Shown piece by piece: positions 1-9,368 of a DNA stretch of 64,000 bases (position 1 is its first letter; each line of letters begins with the position of its first letter). The DNA comes from DATLFA01 sp039915945 (GTDB lineage: Bacteria; Actinomycetota; Acidimicrobiia; Acidimicrobiales; WLNW01): assembly GCA_039915945.1 (NCBI GenBank), contig JBDSMH010000094.1, positions 1-64,000 of the forward strand, given 5' to 3'. Under the pieces are notes generated by a model. It saw only the letters and a program-made list of their open reading frames with translations. It ran no database searches and was not told the DNA's origin. A program made the translations under genes and the position numbers.

Positions 1-76
1 TGCGCTTCTCCTTCTTTGTGATCACGGCCGCGCCGTGATGAGGGTAGACAACGCGATCGCCGACTTTGAAGGCCAT
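1..76 (-). CDS. carD: CarD-family RNA polymerase-binding regulator, N-terminus (partial)
   Basis: Only the first 25 codons lie in the window; the gene runs leftward off the edge. Read on the minus strand from the ATG at 76, the peptide begins MAFKVGDRVVYPHHGAAVI and continues TKKEKR. This is the typical start of actinobacterial CarD: the KVGDxVVYPxHGA segment of the RNA polymerase-interaction (Tudor-like) domain. CarD binds the RNAP beta subunit and stabilises open complexes at rRNA and other promoters. About 190 bases separate this start from the divergent kinase gene. The family call is firm from the N-terminus, but the C-terminal DNA-binding half cannot be seen. Confidence 0.85.
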   Translation of the reverse strand, partial: MAFKVGDRVVYPHHGAAVITKKEKR

Positions 77-264
77 GGTTCTCCCGGGACACCACCAACA
101 CCGAAGAACATTCAGGATGCCAAAGCTTGCCCCACTTCCCAAACTCGAACCAGGGAAATCTCGTTCTTCGCCCCGTGGAGGGCCTTGCCGCTACCATCCG
201 CAGGCCGAATCGGTTACCGGCTCGGGTGCCCAGAGCCCGGCGGGATCACATCACAGGGGGAATC

Positions 265-1344
265 GTGCCAGTAGGTGGTCAGCGCGATCCGGAGCAGACG
301 CGAGCGGCATTGGTCGAGTGGCTGGGCCGTCAGATGCCCGGAGCGCACGAAATAGAGATCGAAAACCTCGTCGTGCCCCAGTCGACCGGGTTCTCGAACG
401 AGACGTTCCTCTTCGACGCCTCGTGGAGCGGGGGCCGAGCGGAGCTCGTGTTGCGGGCACAACCGCAGGTTTGGGCGGTCTTCCCCGAGATCGATGTCAT
501 CAACCAGCAGTACCGCACGATGAAGATCCTCGGTGAGCACAGCGATGTGCCGGTTGCGAACGTGCGGTGGGCGGAGCCGGGACAAGATGTGCTCGGCACG
601 CCGTTCTTCGTGATGGACCGGCTGTACGGCAACGTGCCGGGCGACCGACCGCCGTACACCGTCGAGGGTTGGTTCCTCGATCTCACCGACGACGAACGTC
701 GCGCCCTCAACATCGATGGCCTCAGCGCGATGACGAAGGTCAATCGCGTCGATTGGCGGTCGCTCGACTTCGACTATCTCGATCACCGTGACTACGGACC
801 GGTGGGTCGAGCGCAACGACTGGGTTACTTCGACAAGTATTGGCAATGGGCGCGCGCGGGCAATCCTCATCCGGTCGCCGATCCTGCGTGGGACTACATC
901 CGCGCCAACTGGCCCGACGACGAGCCTGTCGAGTTGTGTTGGGGCGACGCTCGACCCGGCAACCAGATGTACGCCGATGGCCGTTGTATCGCGGTGATGG
1001 ATTGGGAGATGGTGTCGCTCGGCAATGCCGTGTCCGATCTCGGGTGGTGGCTCTTCTTGCAGCGCTTCCACACCGAAGGCACCGGCGTCGCGCTGCCCGG
1101 CGGCATGTTGCGGCGCGACGAGGCCATCGCGCTGTGGGAAGAGCGGGTCGGCCGGCGCGCCGAGCACGTCGACTTCTACGAGATCGTCGCGGGCTTCCAC
1201 TTCACCCTCGTCATGATGCGCATCGTCGGGATGTTCAAGGAGCTCGATCCGCAGAGCTACACCCCCGGCGGCGACATCTACAATCCCGTTTCGATGTTGA
1301 CGGCGGCAATGTTGGGCATCGACCTGCCGGTGCCGAGCAGGTGA
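265..1344 (+). CDS. Phosphotransferase family protein (APH fold, acyl-CoA-dehydrogenase-associated type)
   Basis: This 359-aa protein has the aminoglycoside-phosphotransferase/choline-kinase fold. The catalytic loop reads CWGDARPGN, where the usual HGDxxxxN has Trp for His but keeps Asp and Asn. The metal-binding segment is VMDWEM. The segment STGFSNETFLFD forms the nucleotide-binding start. Such proteins are common near acyl-CoA dehydrogenases in actinobacteria; the substrate is unknown and antibiotic resistance is not implied. The frame is open back to an ATG at 127, but the GTG at 265 has an AGGGGGA ribosome site 3-9 bases upstream and gives a family-like N-terminus. The ABC transporter ATPase gene follows after 7 bases. 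Confidence 0.85.
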   Translation: MPVGGQRDPEQTRAALVEWLGRQMPGAHEIEIENLVVPQSTGFSNETFLFDASWSGGRAELVLRAQPQVWAVFPEIDVINQQYRTMKILGEHSDVPVANVRWAEPGQDVLGTPFFVMDRLYGNVPGDRPPYTVEGWFLDLTDDERRALNIDGLSAMTKVNRVDWRSLDFDYLDHRDYGPVGRAQRLGYFDKYWQWARAGNPHPVADPAWDYIRANWPDDEPVELCWGDARPGNQMYADGRCIAVMDWEMVSLGNAVSDLGWWLFLQRFHTEGTGVALPGGMLRRDEAIALWEERVGRRAEHVDFYEIVAGFHFTLVMMRIVGMFKELDPQSYTPGGDIYNPVSMLTAAMLGIDLPVPSR

Positions 1345-1351
1345 CTACGGC

Positions 1352-2461
1352 GTGGCCGCAGTCGAATTCTCTCGGGTAACCAAGCGCTTCGGCACGACCA
1401 CGGCAGTAGACGGTCTCGATCTCAGCATCGACGACGGCGAATTCCTCGTACTCCTCGGCCCATCGGGCTGCGGCAAGTCGACCGCGTTGCGTCTGCTGGC
1501 CGGCCTCGAACAAGCGTCAGAAGGCAGGATCTCGATCGGGGGCCGACGCGTCGACGACGTCGACCCGAAGGATCGCGACTTGGCGATGGTGTTCCAGAGC
1601 TATGCGCTCTACCCGCACATGACGGTGGCCAAGAACATCGCGTTCCCACTGCGGCCCAGAGGGATTGCGAAGGCAGAGCGCGAGCGTCTCACCAACGAGG
1701 CCGCGGAGATGCTCGGTCTGAGCGCACTGCTCGACCGCAAGCCGGCACAGTTGTCCGGCGGGCAACGTCAACGCGTGGCCCTGGCGCGTGCGATCGTGCG
1801 CAAGCCCGCGGTCTTTCTCATGGACGAACCGTTGTCCAACCTCGACGCGAAGCTGCGCACGCAAACGCGCACCGAGCTCGTCGAGCTGCACCGCCGGCTC
1901 GGCACGACGTTCATCTACGTCACGCACGATCAGGTCGAGGCGATGACCATGGCCGATCGCGTGGCGATCATGGAAGCGGGCCGCCTCCAACAGCTCGGGA
2001 CACCGCAAGCGGTCTACGACCGTCCCGCGAACCTCTTCGTGGCCCGCTTCATCGGAGCACCCCCGATGAACATCACGCCGGGCGTGCTCGAACCGGGCCG
2101 CCGCACGGTGTCCATCGCGGGCACGGCGATGCCGGCGCCCCGTCTGCTGTGCGAACGGTTCTCGGCCCGCGCCTCGGTGCCGCTCGAGGTCGGAATTCGT
2201 CCCGAGCACCTGCGCCTCGTCGACCCGAGCCAATCCGGTCCGCGTCTCGCGGCGACGGTCAGACTCGTCGAAGCACTCGGGCACGAACAGCTCGTGCACG
2301 TGGTGAGCGCGGGCAGCACGCCCATCGTCGTGCGGTTGCCGCTGCTGGGTGGAGGCTTGCCGGCGCCCAAGCTCGCGGTCGGCACGAGTGTGCATCTCGG
2401 GTTCGACCCGCAGGACGTGCACCTCTTCGATGCTTCCTCGACGGAACGCCTCGATGCGTAA
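1352..2461 (+). CDS. ABC transporter ATP-binding protein, CUT1/UgpC-MsmK type
   Basis: This 369-aa ATPase powers the carbohydrate-type importer encoded by the next three genes. Walker A is GPSGCGKST at residues 36-44, the Q-loop is VFQSYALYPHMTV, the signature is LSGGQRQRVALARA, and Walker B with D-loop is FLMDEPLSNLDAKLR, followed by the switch histidine in YVTHDQ. A C-terminal TOBE/regulatory region (about residue 240 on) includes GIRPEHLRL, as in UgpC/MalK. The start is a GTG 7 bases after the kinase gene. The first permease begins inside its last 8 bases, indicating translational coupling. Confidence 0.93.
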   Translation: MAAVEFSRVTKRFGTTTAVDGLDLSIDDGEFLVLLGPSGCGKSTALRLLAGLEQASEGRISIGGRRVDDVDPKDRDLAMVFQSYALYPHMTVAKNIAFPLRPRGIAKAERERLTNEAAEMLGLSALLDRKPAQLSGGQRQRVALARAIVRKPAVFLMDEPLSNLDAKLRTQTRTELVELHRRLGTTFIYVTHDQVEAMTMADRVAIMEAGRLQQLGTPQAVYDRPANLFVARFIGAPPMNITPGVLEPGRRTVSIAGTAMPAPRLLCERFSARASVPLEVGIRPEHLRLVDPSQSGPRLAATVRLVEALGHEQLVHVVSAGSTPIVVRLPLLGGGLPAPKLAVGTSVHLGFDPQDVHLFDASSTERLDA

Positions 2462-3356
2462 GCCACGCCGGCGCCGCGATTGGCCGTGGGCCGCCGTGTT
2501 GCTCGCGCCCGTGCTCGTTGCGTTCGCGATGTGGGTGTTCTACCCACTGGGCCGCACCATCTGGTTGGGTACGCAGCGCTCCGACCCGTTCGGTCTGCGC
2601 ACCGAATACGTAGGCTTCGATCAGTATCGCGAGGTACTCGACAGCTCTCAGTTCCACAACAGTCTCAAGGTCACGTTGGCCTACGTGCTCATCAGCGTGC
2701 CGATCGCGCTCGTGCTCGGACTCGGCCTCGCAGTTCTGGCCAACACCCAACTGCGCGGCATGCGCTTCTTCCGCACGGTCTTCTCGTCGACGGTGGCATC
2801 GTCGGTCGCGGTCTCTGCGTTGTTGTGGTTCGTGCTGTTGCAGCCGTCGGTCGGCATCGTGAATCAGTTCTTGCAGTCGATCGGACGCGAGCCGGTCGAT
2901 TTTCTCAATGATCCCGACCGCGCCTTGTTCGCGGTCTCGGCAACGTCGGTCTGGCAGAACCTCGGCATCGTCTTCGTCACCGTCATCGCCGGGTTGCAGG
3001 CGATGCCGCAAGAACTACACGAGGCCGCGCGCGTCGACGGTCACGGTGCCTGGTCGCGCTTTCGCAACGTGACGGTCCCGATGATCTCGCCGACGCTGAT
3101 GTTCACGACCGTTGTCCTCACGATCCGGGCGTTCCAGACCTTCGGTGAGATCGACCTGTTGACCCAGGGCGGTCCCAACGAGCGAACCAACGTGCTGACC
3201 TATGCGCTGTACACGACGGTCTACAAGGAGCGCGATCCCGGCGGCGGGGCCGCACTCGCCGTGGTGCTGTTCGTCATCATCTTGTTGCTGACGATGGTGC
3301 AGTTCCGGTTCTTGGAAAGGCGGGTGCACTATGCCGGCACAACCTCGGCCGGCTGA
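2454..3356 (+). CDS. Sugar/glycerol-phosphate ABC transporter permease (MalF/UgpA type)
   Basis: This 300-aa inner-membrane permease starts at ATG 2454, inside the end of the ATPase gene. It opens with a positively charged stretch (MRKPRRRRDW), then the first membrane helix. The EAA loop that docks with the ATPase is near residue 190 (EAARVDGHGAWSRFRNV). Several hydrophobic segments match the six-helix CUT1 fold. Its last codons are part of a 15-bp tandem repeat that runs on into the second permease gene, which overlaps this one by 26 bases. Together with the neighbours it forms a CUT1 importer; the glycerol-3-phosphate or glycan substrate is inferred only from the binding protein. Confidence 0.92.
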   Translation: MRKPRRRRDWPWAAVLLAPVLVAFAMWVFYPLGRTIWLGTQRSDPFGLRTEYVGFDQYREVLDSSQFHNSLKVTLAYVLISVPIALVLGLGLAVLANTQLRGMRFFRTVFSSTVASSVAVSALLWFVLLQPSVGIVNQFLQSIGREPVDFLNDPDRALFAVSATSVWQNLGIVFVTVIAGLQAMPQELHEAARVDGHGAWSRFRNVTVPMISPTLMFTTVVLTIRAFQTFGEIDLLTQGGPNERTNVLTYALYTTVYKERDPGGGAALAVVLFVIILLLTMVQFRFLERRVHYAGTTSAG

Positions 3357-4203
3357 GCCTCGGCCGGCTGAGCCTCGGCGAACTGAACGTCATCGGTTGC
3401 GCAACGCGCTGCGCTACCTCCTGTTGGTGGTGGCCGCCGCGTTCGTGCTGTTTCCGATCTACGCCGCGTTCGTCGTCGCCATTCAACCGATCGGCGAGTT
3501 TCGCGATCTCGGCTTGCTCCTGCCGACGAACGTCACGTTTTCGACCTTCGGCGACGCGTGGACCGACGGCCACATGGGAACGTACCTCCGCAACAGTTTC
3601 GTCGTCACGATCGCCATCGTCATCGGGCAAGTGGTGACGTCGATACTCGCCGGCTACGCGTTTGCGTTCCTGCGGTTCAAGGGCAAGCGGTTCCTCTTCT
3701 TGGTCGTGCTCTCCACGCTCATGGTCCCGACCGAAGTGACCATCGTGGGCAACCTCGACACGATCAACAAGTTGCATTGGATCGACACCTTTGCCGCGCT
3801 CATCGTCCCGTTCCTCGGTTGGGGATTTGGCGTGTTCCTTTTGCGGCAGGCGTTCCTCGGCATACCGGGCGAGCTGCGCGACGCGGCGGCGATGGATGGC
3901 TACACACACTTCGGTTTCATGACTCGCGTTGCGGTGCCGCTGGTGCGACCATCGATCGCGGCGCTGTCGCTGTTCTCGTTCCTGGTGGCCTGGAACCAAT
4001 ACTTCTGGCCGTTGCTCGTCACCAACGACGACTCGAGGCGGACGGTGCAGATCGGGCTCAAGCAACTGGTGAGCGCCGATGCGGCGAGTTTCAATCGCGT
4101 CATGGCCGGCACGCTGATCGCGGCATTGCCGATCGCATTGCTGCTCGTCGTCTTCGAGCGCCAACTCGTGCGCGGGATCACGGCGGGCGCAGTCAAGGGG
4201 TGA
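3331..4203 (+). CDS. Sugar/glycerol-phosphate ABC transporter permease (MalG/UgpE type)
   Basis: This 290-aa second permease of the importer has the EAA loop ELRDAAAMDGYTHFGFMTRV at about residues 180-199. The N-terminus carries a short repeat, AEPRPAEPRPAEPRR, encoded by the 15-bp tandem repeat at 3343-3387; this region is cytoplasmic and poorly constrained. The ATG at 3331 lies within the preceding permease gene, giving a 26-base overlap. A start after the repeat would also leave the membrane core intact, so the exact N-terminus is less certain than the family. Confidence 0.9.
   Translation: MPAQPRPAEPRPAEPRRTERHRLRNALRYLLLVVAAAFVLFPIYAAFVVAIQPIGEFRDLGLLLPTNVTFSTFGDAWTDGHMGTYLRNSFVVTIAIVIGQVVTSILAGYAFAFLRFKGKRFLFLVVLSTLMVPTEVTIVGNLDTINKLHWIDTFAALIVPFLGWGFGVFLLRQAFLGIPGELRDAAAMDGYTHFGFMTRVAVPLVRPSIAALSLFSFLVAWNQYFWPLLVTNDDSRRTVQIGLKQLVSADAASFNRVMAGTLIAALPIALLLVVFERQLVRGITAGAVKG
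3343..3387. repeat. 15-bp tandem repeat spanning the first permease stop codon
   Basis: CCTCGGCCGGCTGAG occurs exactly twice (3343-3357, 3358-3372) and as a diverged third copy (3373-3387). The first copy contains the TGA (3354-3356) of the upstream permease. In the other frame it encodes the RPAEPRPAEP repeat of the second permease. Confidence 0.9.
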
Positions 4204-4302
4204 CCCTGCCGCTCGATGCCCGAGAGTGACGTAGCCTTGCCGATGAGTCGACCGTCATTCCCCGCTCTGAGGGCCGCTTCGGGCCCGTCTCTGGAGGTTC
4301 AT

Positions 4303-5772
4303 GTGAAACGAGCCCGGCGTCTTTCGTTGGCGATGCTCCTCGCAATCGCGCTCGTGTCGATGTCGTGCGGAGGTGGCGACGACAAAGAGACGACCCCGTC
4401 GACAACCGCCACCAATGACGCCGCGGCGGGTAGCGGTTCGACCGCCGCCATCCCGACGACCACGGCGGCAACCGTCGATGCGAAGTCGTGCCCGGTGAAG
4501 GCCCTCGCCACTGCCAAAGGCCCCGTCGAGGTCTCGTTCTGGCATTCGATGTCGTCGGCCAACGAAGACGCGCTCAAGAAGCTCACCGAGAAGTACAACT
4601 CGGGGCAGACCAAGGTCAAGGTCGCGCTCAAATACCAGGGCACCTACGACGAATCGATCCAGAAGTATGTGGCCGGCGTGCGCGGCGGTGAGTTGCCGAG
4701 CATGATCCAGACCGAAGAGACCGCGATGCAGACGATGATCGATTCGAAGAGCATCGTGCCGATCGGTGCCTGCGTCGCCGCCGACAACTACGACCTCAGC
4801 GACTTCACGCCCGGGCTCGTCGGGCAATACTCGTTCGCGAGCGTGTTGCAGACGATGCCGTTCCAGTTGTCGAACCCGATCCTCTACTACAACAAGAAGG
4901 CGTTCCGGGCGGCGGGGCTCGATCCGGAGAAACCGCCCACCACGCTCAACGAGATACTCGAGGCCGCGCGCAAGATCGTCGCCACGGGCAAGGCGAAGGG
5001 CGCCGCCGACAAGGGTTTCGCGCTCGAGATCCAAGCCTGGTATCCGGAGCAGTTCATGTCGAAGGCCGGTGAAGCAGTTGTCAACAACGACAACGGCCGC
5101 AGCGCGCGAGCCACGGCCGCGAAGCTCGATTCGAAGACCTTCACCGACACATTGCAGTGGATCGTGACGATGAACAAGGAAGGGTTGTTGCTCAACGCCG
5201 GTCGCAACCCGAGTGGTCAGAATCATCTCCTCGCCGTGGCCAATGGCGATGTTCCGATGGCCTTCGGCACTTCGGCCGCACTCGGCACGGTGTACCAACT
5301 GCTGCCGGGGTTCCCCAATATCGAGATCGGTCTGGCACCGCTGCCCGGCCCCGCCGTCGCCGGCGTCACGATCGGTGGGGGTTCGCTCTACATGACGAAC
5401 AAGCTCTCGGACGAACAAAAAGCGGGCGTTTGGGACTTCATGAAGTTCTTGAACACGCCCGAGAATCAGTCGTTCTGGCACGTCAGCACCGGCTACATCC
5501 CGACGCGCATTTCGGCGACGAAATCGGCCGAGGTGCAGAAGTTCTGGACCGATCGGCCCGGCTTCAAGATCGCGTTCGACCAATTGGCCGCCTCGAAGGT
5601 GCCCGTCGGTGGCGGAGGCCCGCTCATCGGTGACTACCTCGGCTTTCGGGCCGCGCTCGAGGCTGCGCTCGAGTCGGTGGTGGCCGACGGTGATGTCGCC
5701 AAGGCACAGGCCAAGGCCCAGGCAGACGCGACGAAGGCCATCACCGACTACAACAAACGAATCGGCGCCTGA
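4303..5772 (+). CDS. Extracellular solute-binding lipoprotein, UgpB-like (CUT1 importer)
   Basis: This 489-aa periplasmic-type binding protein has a lipoprotein signal: basic start (VKRARR), hydrophobic core and a Cys at about residue 22 (VSMSC, a slightly atypical lipobox). A low-complexity Thr/Ala linker follows. The mature domain opens with VEVSFWHSMSSANEDALKKL and contains ALKYQGTYDESIQKYV. This resembles UgpB (FWHSM and YxGxYEQ), which binds sn-glycerol-3-phosphate or glycerophosphodiesters, so that substrate is plausible but unproven. The GTG at 4303 follows GGAGG at 4293-4297. It is the last gene of the kinase-ATPase-permease-permease-binding protein run. Confidence 0.9.
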   Translation: MKRARRLSLAMLLAIALVSMSCGGGDDKETTPSTTATNDAAAGSGSTAAIPTTTAATVDAKSCPVKALATAKGPVEVSFWHSMSSANEDALKKLTEKYNSGQTKVKVALKYQGTYDESIQKYVAGVRGGELPSMIQTEETAMQTMIDSKSIVPIGACVAADNYDLSDFTPGLVGQYSFASVLQTMPFQLSNPILYYNKKAFRAAGLDPEKPPTTLNEILEAARKIVATGKAKGAADKGFALEIQAWYPEQFMSKAGEAVVNNDNGRSARATAAKLDSKTFTDTLQWIVTMNKEGLLLNAGRNPSGQNHLLAVANGDVPMAFGTSAALGTVYQLLPGFPNIEIGLAPLPGPAVAGVTIGGGSLYMTNKLSDEQKAGVWDFMKFLNTPENQSFWHVSTGYIPTRISATKSAEVQKFWTDRPGFKIAFDQLAASKVPVGGGGPLIGDYLGFRAALEAALESVVADGDVAKAQAKAQADATKAITDYNKRIGA

Positions 5773-5817
5773 CCGAACGCAGGCTGTGGCCGGAGCGAAA
5801 AGCAAGGGCGTGACCGA

Positions 5818-6612
5818 TCAGAAGATGTGATCGACATGCAGCCGGGCGACGATCTTGTGCCAGGTTTCCGCGGGCAACAACTCTGCGAGGTCGACGACGA
5901 CCTCGCGTAGATCGAGGTATGCCGCGAGCGCTTGGCGGCTGAACATGCCGTCATCCATCCACTCGGCATCGTCGGCGGGCAGCGAGACGAGATCGAGCTC
6001 ACCGGCGGCGCATTCGCGACGCAGGATCGACCACGGCGCACTGTCGGACGGGCGGCCGCGGTGTAGTTGCTCGATGGTGGACCAGGGGAGCGGGGGAGCG
6101 TCGAGTTCGCGGTCGAGCACTGCCGTGAGGATGCGATCGAGCCAGTCGATGGCCCACAGCAACTGCGGGTCGCGATCAGGAGGCGCAGTGGGCAGGCCCA
6201 GCACCCGCCGGCACGCGTCGGGCACGCGACCGAGCACCGATGGTGGCCCGATGACGTCGACGACCACTGGCGTGCCGTTGCGGCCGGCCTTCGCGAGGCT
6301 GACCTCGAGACCGCGCCGATCGAGGAAGTAGACCACTCGCACATCGAATGGCGCGGCGTCATCGTCGTCGAGGTGATGCGCCGCCCCTGAGGTCACGATG
6401 CCGAACGCGACCCAATCGTCGGGCGCCCGAAAGCCGTACAGGGCGCCGACCGGATCGATCGACGGCAGCGGGCGCACCGAGAGGTCGATGTAGCCGTCGT
6501 CGGCGTAGTTGGCGAGGGCGACGGCCAGCGTTCCGTCGATCTGATCGTCGAGGAACATCGCGGCGAGTTCGCGCAGGAGCGCGGCCCGCGACGGCGGGGA
6601 GACAGTGGACAT
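5818..6612 (-). CDS. Conserved hypothetical protein
   Basis: This 264-aa soluble protein has no signal peptide or membrane helix. It begins MSTVSPPSRAALLRELAAMF and ends with an acidic and aliphatic helical region (LREVVVDLAELLPAETW). I recognise no catalytic motif. Codon use and GC match its neighbours, so it looks like a real gene rather than a shadow. It is convergent with the importer operon. A perfect 6-bp dyad lies about 22 bases upstream of its start (6634-6648). Function unknown. Confidence 0.6.
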   Translation of the reverse strand: MSTVSPPSRAALLRELAAMFLDDQIDGTLAVALANYADDGYIDLSVRPLPSIDPVGALYGFRAPDDWVAFGIVTSGAAHHLDDDDAAPFDVRVVYFLDRRGLEVSLAKAGRNGTPVVVDVIGPPSVLGRVPDACRRVLGLPTAPPDRDPQLLWAIDWLDRILTAVLDRELDAPPLPWSTIEQLHRGRPSDSAPWSILRRECAAGELDLVSLPADDAEWMDDGMFSRQALAAYLDLREVVVDLAELLPAETWHKIVARLHVDHIF

Positions 6613-6633
6613 GGATGGATCCTTCGAGTGAAA

Positions 6634-6648
6634 GCCGTTGCAAACGGC
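6634..6648. promoter_or_regulatory. Inverted repeat GCCGTT-GCA-AACGGC upstream of the 5818-6612 gene
   Basis: This perfect 6-bp dyad with a 3-base centre lies 22 bases before the start of the leftward gene at 6612. It could be an operator (the TTGCAA core resembles LacI-family half sites) or a short leader hairpin. There is no direct evidence of a cognate regulator in the window. The rest of the 159-base gap to typA holds no other clear signal. Confidence 0.35.
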
Positions 6649-6771
6649 GATCGCTCAAAGGGGGATCGCGCACCCGTGGATACGAGTATGACGAAGGGGT
6701 CTGACAGTGCTTGTCGGCGCGGTGCTTGCTGGCGGCCTCGCGCGAGCGCTCGGCTAGCGCGGTTGGACGTC

Positions 6772-8601
6772 TTACCCGCGGGCTTTGCGGGCCTTTGTCA
6801 TACGCCCGCGCTCGGTGGCGTTGAGGATGACCTTGCGCAAGCGCACGGTTTTCGGCGTCACTTCGACGCACTCTTCGGTGTTGATGAACTCGAGCGCCTG
6901 CTCGAGCGACAGCAACCGCGCCGGGATGAGCGTGATCGTCGAGTCGGAGCCCGACGCCCGCATGTTGGTGAGTTTCTTTTCGCGGCAGACGTTGACGTCC
7001 ATGTCGTCGGCGCGCACGTTCTCGCCCACGATCATGCCTTCGTAGACCTCGCGACCGGGCTCGACGAAGAACGACACGCGCTCTTGGAGGTCCTTGATCG
7101 CGTACGGCGTCGTCATGCCGGTGCGGTCGGCGACGATGCTGCCGCTCTGGCGAGTGCGCATGTCACCGTGCCACGGCTCGTAGCCCTCGAACACGTGGTG
7201 CATGAGCCCGGTGCCGCGAGTGGTGGTGAGGAACTCGGTGCGGAAACCGATGAGGCCACGGGCCGGCACGAGGTAGTCGAGACGGACCCAGCCGGTGCCG
7301 TGGTTGACCATCTGCTCGAGGCGAGCCTTGCGGGTGGCGACCATCTGCGTGACGGCACCGAGATGCTCTTCGGGTACGTCGATCGTCAGTCGATCCATCG
7401 GTTCGTGCAGCTTGCCGTCGATCTCGCGGGTCACGACCTCGGGCTTGCCCACGGTGAGCTCGAAGCCTTCGCGGCGCATGATCTCGACGAGGACCGCGAG
7501 TTGCAGCTCGCCGCGCGCTTGCACTTCCCATGTGTCGGGACGATCGGTCGGCAGGATGCGCAACGACACGTTGCCGATCATCTCGGCCGCGAGGCGGTTC
7601 TTCACGAGGCGAGCGGTGACCTTGGTGCCTTCGCGCCCGGCGAGGGGCGAGTTGTTGGTGCCGATGGTCATCGACAAGCTCGGCTCGTCGACGGTGATCA
7701 CCGGTAGGGGACGAGGGTCGTCGGCGTCGGCGAGCGTCTCGCCGATGTTGATCTCACCGATACCGGCGACGGCGATGATCTCGCCCGGGCCGGCCTCGTC
7801 GACCGCGACACGGTCGAGCGCCTCGGAGACGTAGAGCTCGCTGATCTTGACGCGCTCGATCGTGCCATCGACACGACACCATGCGACGGTCTGACCGCGC
7901 TTGATGGTGCCGTTGAAGATGCGGCACAGCGCGAGCCGGCCGACATACTGCGATGCGTCGAGGTTGGTCACCCACGCCTGCAACGGATGCTCGGGATCGA
8001 AGGTGGGAGCGGGGATGCGATCGACGATCAACTCGAACAACGGCTTGAGGTCGGTGCCGAGCGCACCCTGCTCGAGCGCCGCCCAACCCTGCTTGGCGTT
8101 GGTGTAGACGATCGGGAACTCGATTTGTTGCTCGGTGGCGTCGAGATCCAAGAACAGCCCGTAGATCTCGTCGACGACTTCGCTGATGCGGGCATCGGGA
8201 CGGTCGACCTTGTTGACGACGACGATGACGGGGAGCTTGGCCTCGAGCGCCTTGCGCAGGACGAATCGGGTCTGTGGCAGCGGCCCTTCGCTGGCATCGA
8301 CGAGGAGAAGGACGCCGTCGACCATCGTCAGCGCGCGTTCGACCTCGCCTCCGAAATCGGCGTGGCCCGGCGTGTCGACGATGTTGATCTTGACGTCGCC
8401 GTAGTGGATCGCCGTGTTCTTGGCGAGGATCGTGATGCCCTTTTCGCGCTCGAGATCGGTCGAATCCATGACCCGCTCGTTGATGTCCGCGTTGACCCGG
8501 AAGGCACCGGATTGCCACAGCATGGCATCTACAAGCGTCGTTTTGCCGTGGTCTACGTGGGCGATGATCGCGATATTTCGAATGTCAGAACGGTCTTTCA
8601 C
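6772..8601 (-). CDS. typA: Translational GTPase TypA/BipA
   Basis: This 609-aa ribosome-binding GTPase of the EF-G/LepA superfamily acts in ribosome assembly and stress growth. The G1 loop is AHVDHGKT at residues 14-21, G3 is DTPGHADFGGEV, and G4 is NKVDRPDAR. Beta-barrel, EF-G-like domains and the TypA-specific C-terminal domain (RGLIGFRTEF, KDLQERVSFFVEPG) follow. Full family length. It is transcribed leftward and is divergent from the DedA gene, with 43 bases between the two starts. Confidence 0.97.
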   Translation of the reverse strand: MKDRSDIRNIAIIAHVDHGKTTLVDAMLWQSGAFRVNADINERVMDSTDLEREKGITILAKNTAIHYGDVKINIVDTPGHADFGGEVERALTMVDGVLLLVDASEGPLPQTRFVLRKALEAKLPVIVVVNKVDRPDARISEVVDEIYGLFLDLDATEQQIEFPIVYTNAKQGWAALEQGALGTDLKPLFELIVDRIPAPTFDPEHPLQAWVTNLDASQYVGRLALCRIFNGTIKRGQTVAWCRVDGTIERVKISELYVSEALDRVAVDEAGPGEIIAVAGIGEINIGETLADADDPRPLPVITVDEPSLSMTIGTNNSPLAGREGTKVTARLVKNRLAAEMIGNVSLRILPTDRPDTWEVQARGELQLAVLVEIMRREGFELTVGKPEVVTREIDGKLHEPMDRLTIDVPEEHLGAVTQMVATRKARLEQMVNHGTGWVRLDYLVPARGLIGFRTEFLTTTRGTGLMHHVFEGYEPWHGDMRTRQSGSIVADRTGMTTPYAIKDLQERVSFFVEPGREVYEGMIVGENVRADDMDVNVCREKKLTNMRASGSDSTITLIPARLLSLEQALEFINTEECVEVTPKTVRLRKVILNATERGRMTKARKARG

Positions 8602-8644
8602 CCTCCGAGGCTATCGGCGTATGACCCTGTAACCTGCCCCGCTC

Positions 8645-9286
8645 GTGCTCTCCACGCTCCTCGCCCTGGCCGATTTCCTCAAACCCGAGAAGATTCTCGA
8701 CAAAGGCGGCCTCGCGCTGCTGTCGCTGATCGTATTCGCCGAGTCGGGCCTCTTGGTCGGCTTCTTCCTGCCCGGCGACTCGTTGTTGTTCGTCGCCGGA
8801 TTCTTGTCATCCGATGCCGGTGACCACCGTCTCCCGGCACTGCCGATCGTTTTGGTGTGCGTGGTCGCGTCGGCGATCATCGGCGATCAAGTCGGCTATC
8901 TGTTCGGGCGCAAGGTTGGTCCGGCGTTGTTCACCCGCCCCGACTCACGATTGTTCAAACAGCAGAACGTGCAAAAGGCACAGGCGTTCTTCGACAAGCA
9001 CGGCGCGAAGACCATCGTGCTCGCCCGCTTCGTGCCGATCGTGCGCACGTTTGCGCCGATCGTCGCGGGCGTCGGTCAGATGGAATACCGCACGTTCGTC
9101 AAGTTCAACGTGCTCGGCGGTTTGCTCTGGGGTGCCGGCATCACGACGCTCGGCTACTACCTCGGTGAAGTCGACTTCATCAAGGACAACATCGAGGTCG
9201 CGATCGTGGCCATCGTCGCCGTGTCGCTATTACCCGTGGCGATCGAAGTGTGGCGTCACCGCCGTGCGAGCAACGCTGCGCACTAG
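8645..9286 (+). CDS. DedA-family membrane protein
   Basis: This 213-aa protein of the DedA/SNARE-associated (VTT domain) family is thought to work in polyprenyl-phosphate or phospholipid flipping and membrane homeostasis. It shows ESGLLVGFFLPGDSLLF near the N-terminus, GDQVGYLFGRKVG in the middle, and ARFVPIVRTFAPIVAGV, the conserved DedA arginine/proline segment. Hydrophobic C-terminal helices follow. The start is a GTG at 8645. It is convergent with hppA across a tandem-repeat/hairpin region. Confidence 0.93.
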   Translation: MLSTLLALADFLKPEKILDKGGLALLSLIVFAESGLLVGFFLPGDSLLFVAGFLSSDAGDHRLPALPIVLVCVVASAIIGDQVGYLFGRKVGPALFTRPDSRLFKQQNVQKAQAFFDKHGAKTIVLARFVPIVRTFAPIVAGVGQMEYRTFVKFNVLGGLLWGAGITTLGYYLGEVDFIKDNIEVAIVAIVAVSLLPVAIEVWRHRRASNAAH

Positions 9287-9298
9287 CGGTGACACTGT

Positions 9299-9368
9299 GC
9301 TTCCGGCTCTTCGCGCGAGCGCTCATCGAATGAGCTTCCGGCTCTTCGCGCGAGCGCTCATCGAATGA
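9299..9368. repeat. Two perfect 35-bp tandem repeats between DedA and hppA genes
   Basis: Two identical 35-base copies, 9299-9333 and 9334-9368, start GCTTCCGGCTCTTCGCGCGA and end ATCGAATGA. They fill most of the 107-base gap between two convergent genes. Each copy contains the start of an inverted repeat (GCGCTCAT...ATGAGC). Confidence 0.95.

Noticed and set aside
265..1344. Aminoglycoside resistance gene
   Set aside because: The APH fold is shared by many housekeeping kinases; the HGD histidine is Trp and no resistance context is present.
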